NCBI RefSeq assembly: GCF_003286085.1
Contig: NW_020825288.1
Span: 5,642,001-5,706,000, forward strand
Direction: 5' to 3'
DNA length: 64,000 nt
Source of the DNA: Drosophila persimilis
Lineage: Eukaryota; Arthropoda; Insecta; Diptera; Drosophilidae
Shown piece by piece: positions 59,801 to 64,000 of this stretch (positions within the stretch are counted from its first letter, which is position 1; each line of letters opens with the position of its first letter). The position numbers were made by a program, and so were the translations under genes. Under the pieces are notes generated by a model. The model had not been told where the DNA came from. It ran no database searches and saw nothing but the letters and a program-made list of their open reading frames with translations.

Positions 59801-62421
59801 AGAGAGAGAGTACATCCTGTTTTTTTTAATTAAAATTTGCGTGTTTCTTTTTACTATGCCATGTTTCTCTCAGTGTAGAGTCGTAACGAAAAAGTCGCAG
59901 CCACAGTCTTGTCTCCAATATTCGCTCAAAAATCATGCCTCTATCGATTCAAGGGTATCTGTTGGTCGAGGCGCACGTCTACAGCATTCTCTTATGATTC
60001 ATACATGTGTTTGCGTGTGTGTGTGTGTGTATGCGTGTTCGTGTATATTTTTGCGTGGCAGGCATTAAAGCAAACAAAACAACTGCAGTCGGGGGGGTCA
60101 GCAGATCTCGTCTGGACATCTGGATTGATGGACAGATGGATGGATTGAAGTATGGACAAACTGCAGCCGACGCCACCGCATCTAAAGCCGTTGCGGATCA
60201 TTTTTAGTGTGCCATAAAAAGCAACCGCATGCTGAACATAGCTACTACGCACATATATGCAACCCATGTACCATCTATGTACATGTGCATACATAAATAT
60301 CTGCCTAGATGGCCGCCCATTTAATTGATTGGAGACCGGGGTCTCGTTCTTCTCGTGGATCTGCTTTTGGGGTCAGCACCTTCCATAAGCAGGCATCGGA
60401 TGGCCAGATGGCGCGTGGCATGCACCTCAACTTTGATGTTCACTCCAACAGATCGCCCCCCTGGCCCTTCCTCTGGTTTCCACTGGATTGTTGTTCTTGT
60501 GCCTTGTCGTTTTTCAATCATTTCCATCCATTAATCAATTTTTTTTTGTTTTCTTCTTTGCATCTAGCGTTCTTTGTCTCTCTCTCTCTCTCTCTCTTTG
60601 TTTTTTGCTGGCAGCGTCTTCAGCTTTTTGTGGCCCCGCTCCTCCATTATCTTTTGGCTTTTTGTGTATCTTAAGTGGACACCAAGTAGCCCCCAATCGA
60701 TGCGGATCGACCAAGTGGTCAATGCAACGGAGCTTATCTTGCGTCGAACAGTTGCCACTTAGTTGCCCCAGCATCCGTCCGCCGGCAAGCCCTGACACGC
60801 CGTAGCCTTCATTCCATTCCCCCTGGTCGGTCTATTAGCTTCTTTGTATCTTATATTCGCTTCGGCTGGCCCAGTTCCCCCGAGGGCCAGCACGGACTCA
60901 TTGTCCGTCACTCGGCTTCTGCCCCTCATGCCACTGGCCGGCCTGCCTCCTGTCCTGCACTGAGCAAAAGGCATTTAACTGTGGGGTGTTCTACGCTTTA
61001 CGGGCTGTTAGTTTTACATAGTCCATTGTCTTGTTGTTCATCAACTTTTTGTTTTGTTATTTTTATCCAATATAAATCTTGGGTGTTCCCCACACCTCCA
61101 GAGACCTGAAGGAAAGCCTTCGCTTTGAAGGATTCGTCTTTGAGATTCTAGCAAGGAACGTGAATACTCTTTTAGGCTGTGAATATAAGCCCCATTTTAT
61201 CAGTTATAAATTGCATTATACATACTTGAAACTGATCATATCACTGATTATATCATAAACATGTACCATATATCTTCAGAACATACCTGGAATTATAAGA
61301 AACGGAAATATTTTCGGTTAGTAATGTTGAAAATATTTTTAAAATATTCTTGTATGTACTTCTAATCGTAATCCTCTCAAAACTTCTGGGCATTCCCAAG
61401 TTCTGCTTAAAGTCATCTCTTCTCTAACTTTTTCTTTGCGTTTCAGCTAATCTTTATATATGTATTTCGTTCTATTTATCCAAACGCACTGATTACTGCG
61501 AAATGGTAATTAAACTTTTGAACTCTCCACGGGGCTGTCGTTGACGTGTCATCCCGGGGCTCCCGCTGTTTGCTTAATGCCTCCCGGAATTCAGTATTCA
61601 GCCATCCGCATAATCAGATAAGCAATAACAACAGCCACAGCAGCAGCAGCAACAAAGAGCCACGCCCACAAACGCCCCCCACACACAATGAGATTCATGA
61701 CAGACCATAGACCATCGGACCATAGACAAAGTTGAAGAAGGGCAGACATCTCCGGGCCTGTCCTGTGACCGGCCTCTAGCCATAAGCAGTGGCCACTTAA
61801 TTGTATAAGAAATGAGACCCACACAGACCCACGGAACCGAAGGGAAGAGGGCTACCACCGAACGGCGGCCATGCCCCACTTACACTTCGTCTATGGCCTG
61901 GGCGTTAATTACATTTTTATTATTTTCATTTGGTTTTTGGCGCAAACGGAACGCCCTTCGATTCTGCGGCCCTAACCCCAAGTCAATTTCAATTCGAATT
62001 TCGGGCATGGTATTTTTTGGGGTCTGAGTAAATTAATGATGCACAGCAGCCCAAAAGTCAATTCAGACTGTGATTGAGCATGGGATGGGCATGGTATGGG
62101 CATGGTATGGGTATGGCTGTGGCTAGGGGGGCGTGGATGCGGTCTCCGACGAGCTGTAGGTGGCAGCAAGGCGCCTGCTGCAACGTCTGCCTTGGTTTCA
62201 ACTTCATTTTTCATGCCACTCAATGGTGGGTTCGCTATTGGGTTGCAGGTCACGTGATGCCGTTAATTGCATGCCCAGAGCCACAGAAACTTGACGCTGT
62301 CTTTGCCAATTCCAAGTAATGTCTCAAGATACGACGCCGCCGCCGCAGCCGCCGCAGCAGCCTTGCTAATTGAAAAATATCTCTCGTGCAACTGGCACTG
62401 TTGTTGCCCCTCGGACCCATG

Positions 62422-63617
62422 CACTATGGTCCGAACGACCACTTTTGTTGGCCAAAACCTAATTTTTCAAAGTCAAAACTGAAACCTTGTTTTGATCGCT
62501 CTGCATTAGAAAAAGATCGACCATTAAATCTGCGTACCAGAGATTTCCATAGATGGCGCCACATTCGCAAAATCAGCTGTGCAACCCAACTGTTTTTATA
62601 GTAAAGCACGTGAAGGGAAAAAGTGCCAAATTAATAACCATTTTAGATCTCTCAAAAATTGAAAAACGCCAAGACGTGATTAAATTTTTTTGATGAATCT
62701 TAATCTGTCGGGTTCTTACTACGTGTTTTGAGTTTTTAACTGTCTCTAGTAGTTGTGATGTCTTCGTAATTGAAGGTTAAAGCGAGGCCTTCAACATGTG
62801 CCAACTTGTAATGAAAACTAATTTTTGAAAAGGTGTACAAAGTGAGTCCTACCTAGTCCCACCCTGAAACCTTTTGTGTGTCGTAGATTAATAAATTCTT
62901 TTTGAAATGTATATAGTTAGAAATGCCACTTTTTACCACAATTCTTGGAATTTGCATTAATAGAGCATAACCTCAAATTCGAAAATGCAGATTTGTTTAC
63001 CGTATGGAATTCAGAGAAGGATAAAATTATCAATTATTTGAAAACGGATCTTAAGGCGACATATCATATGAATTTAATAAAGCTTTTGAAGATACCAGCA
63101 AGAAAATTTGTTATCGTTTGGCAACATACCGGAACAAATGCCGGTAAAATTCAAAGATGTTGGAACGAAAATATGTGGATTGGCCACAAGCCTTTATTTC
63201 ACTACTTTTATCTTTATGCCCAGAGAATGCTAACGAAGTTCGTAAGGCTGTACAGGACCCAGTCGGAGAGCCGGCACATATATCACCTAACGAGGCGTTA
63301 ACCTTGCTTCCAGACAAGGATTTCGGCAATAATTTACGGAAACCTTTAACCGATTTTATTTTTATTTAAATCAAATTTTTTTTAGTCGTGCAACGCCGCT
63401 TTCTTAAATAAAATCTGCTTAATACTTTTTTTCACTATAACTAAAAATTTTAATATGCATTATTAAAAAAAGGGGCGGTGCCACACCCATTTTTTTTCTT
63501 AAATCCATTTCTTATTGATTATATATATATCCAATACAAAAAACTAAATGAAAAAATCTTGTTCCGTTCGGGAGTTATTAATTTTGGCCAACAAAAGTGG
63601 TCGTTCGGACCATAGTG
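62422..63617. mobile_element. Transib-type DNA transposon (1196 bp, decayed)
   Basis: The ends are perfect 36 bp inverted repeats beginning CACTATGGTCCGAACGACC (left 62422-62457, right 63582-63617). They are flanked by the same 5 bases, CCATG (62417-62421 and 63618-63622). A CACWATG terminus with a 5 bp target duplication is the hallmark of the Transib superfamily, whose transposase is related to RAG1. At under 1.2 kb it is far shorter than a full element, so it is an internally deleted or non-autonomous copy. The perfect ends suggest a fairly recent insertion. Confidence 0.85.
62945..63369 (+). pseudogene. Decayed reading frame inside the Transib element (probable transposase remnant)
   Basis: Two overlapping plus-strand frames lie inside the element. 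One (62945-63301) reads MEFALIEHNLKFENADLF and continues through WNSEKDKIINYLKTDLK. The other (63157-63369) reads CPENANEVRKAVQDPVGEP and ends LRKPLTDFIFI before TAA at the end of the frame. A frameshift near 63160-63200 would join them. Position within a Transib suggests the C-terminal part of its transposase, but I cannot confirm catalytic residues. Confidence 0.45.
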
Positions 63618-63622
63618 CCATG

Positions 63623-64000
63623 GACCCATGCATTTGCAACTAATTGAAGTGACTTCAGGTAGATTTCAGTTGGGATTTCTTCTTCAGATAGAAAACGCTT
63701 CTCAAGTGAAATTCTCTCTCAAATTGAAATTGAAAACTTTCACGCACACACACACCCTCGAGTCGCCTTGAAGTGCACTCATGTTCCACTCGTATTCCAT
63801 CTTCATCAGCATTCATTCGGCCATCATCATTCCCTGCCAAGTAGCCTATCCATATATCTTGACGGGTTCTTTGTTAGCCGACACTTGAAACTCCTGTAAA
63901 CTGGGTCCACAACAACTCTTGGGCCTCATGATTATAATTATTATTACTGTTTGCATTGTTCGTGTTCGGAGCTCTGCCATGCCCCGCCCCGCCCCGCCCT
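63623..64000. other. Right-hand end of window, no gene recognised
   Basis: Unique sequence with a short CA tract near 63743-63755 and CCCCG repeats at the very end. A 61-codon minus-strand frame at 63655-63840 has no gene-like context. Confidence 0.45.

Larger units (their letters stand above)
45995..62416. other. Long stretch without a supported exon; probable 5' intron or upstream region of the collagen gene
   Basis: The first recognised collagen exon needs a phase-1 partner further right, so at least the beginning of this stretch is intron. I found no exon with a hydrophobic membrane segment and good borders. Content: GGA repeats near 47143-47160, CATTCAGT repeats near 50476-50540, ATTC repeats near 51100-51117, GGGAGAC repeats near 53370-53415, CAG run near 53620-53662, CCTTG run near 55838-55861, G-rich run near 56801-56828, and CAG/GCAGCA blocks near 58938-59025. 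Two weak exon candidates are described under findings and rejections. Confidence 0.45.

Overview
The window looks like Drosophila nuclear DNA. It has short introns with GTAAGT/CAG borders, a TATA promoter, AATAAA poly(A) signals, many CA/CAG/GTC microsatellites, and genes whose protein sequences fit known fly families. I cannot fix the species; the transposon and repeat content is what one expects outside D. melanogaster. Gene names rest on recognised protein sequence and remembered gene neighbourhood, not on a search.

Layout. (1) 1-6.9 kb: intergenic, low-complexity. (2) 6.9-15.7 kb, plus strand: a calexcitin / sarcoplasmic calcium-binding protein gene (probably Scp2), with a TATA promoter, a non-coding first exon, a ~4.1 kb first intron and four coding exons giving 184 residues. 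(3) About 16.57-23.0 kb: a giant imperfect palindrome. Its arms each hold two diverged copies of a spliced, gene-like module separated by tandem ~319 bp repeats (six units in the left arm, two in the right), around a ~140 bp centre. This is the most unusual part of the window. It could be a foldback-type mobile element or a long-hairpin RNA locus carrying gene-derived sequence. A further diverged piece lies at 23.02-23.25 kb. (4) 23.66-24.1 kb, plus strand: a two-exon PTRHD1-type protein (Pth2 fold). (5) 24.24-46.0 kb, minus strand, tail to tail with (4): the 3' part of a collagen gene (probably CG42342, a transmembrane collagen related to vertebrate types XIII/XXIII/XXV). I place 15 internal exons in consistent phase plus alternative C-terminal exons. 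Its N-terminal exons (cytoplasmic and membrane parts) were not found. (6) 46-62.4 kb: no coding exon I can support; probably 5' intron or upstream DNA of the collagen gene. (7) 62.42-63.62 kb: a Transib-type DNA transposon with 36 bp terminal inverted repeats starting CACTATGG and a 5 bp CCATG target duplication, carrying a decayed reading frame.

The three host genes are functionally unrelated: a cytosolic calcium sensor or buffer, a small Pth2-fold protein, and an extracellular collagen. Only the convergent PTRHD1/collagen arrangement implies any shared regulation, namely closely spaced 3' ends.
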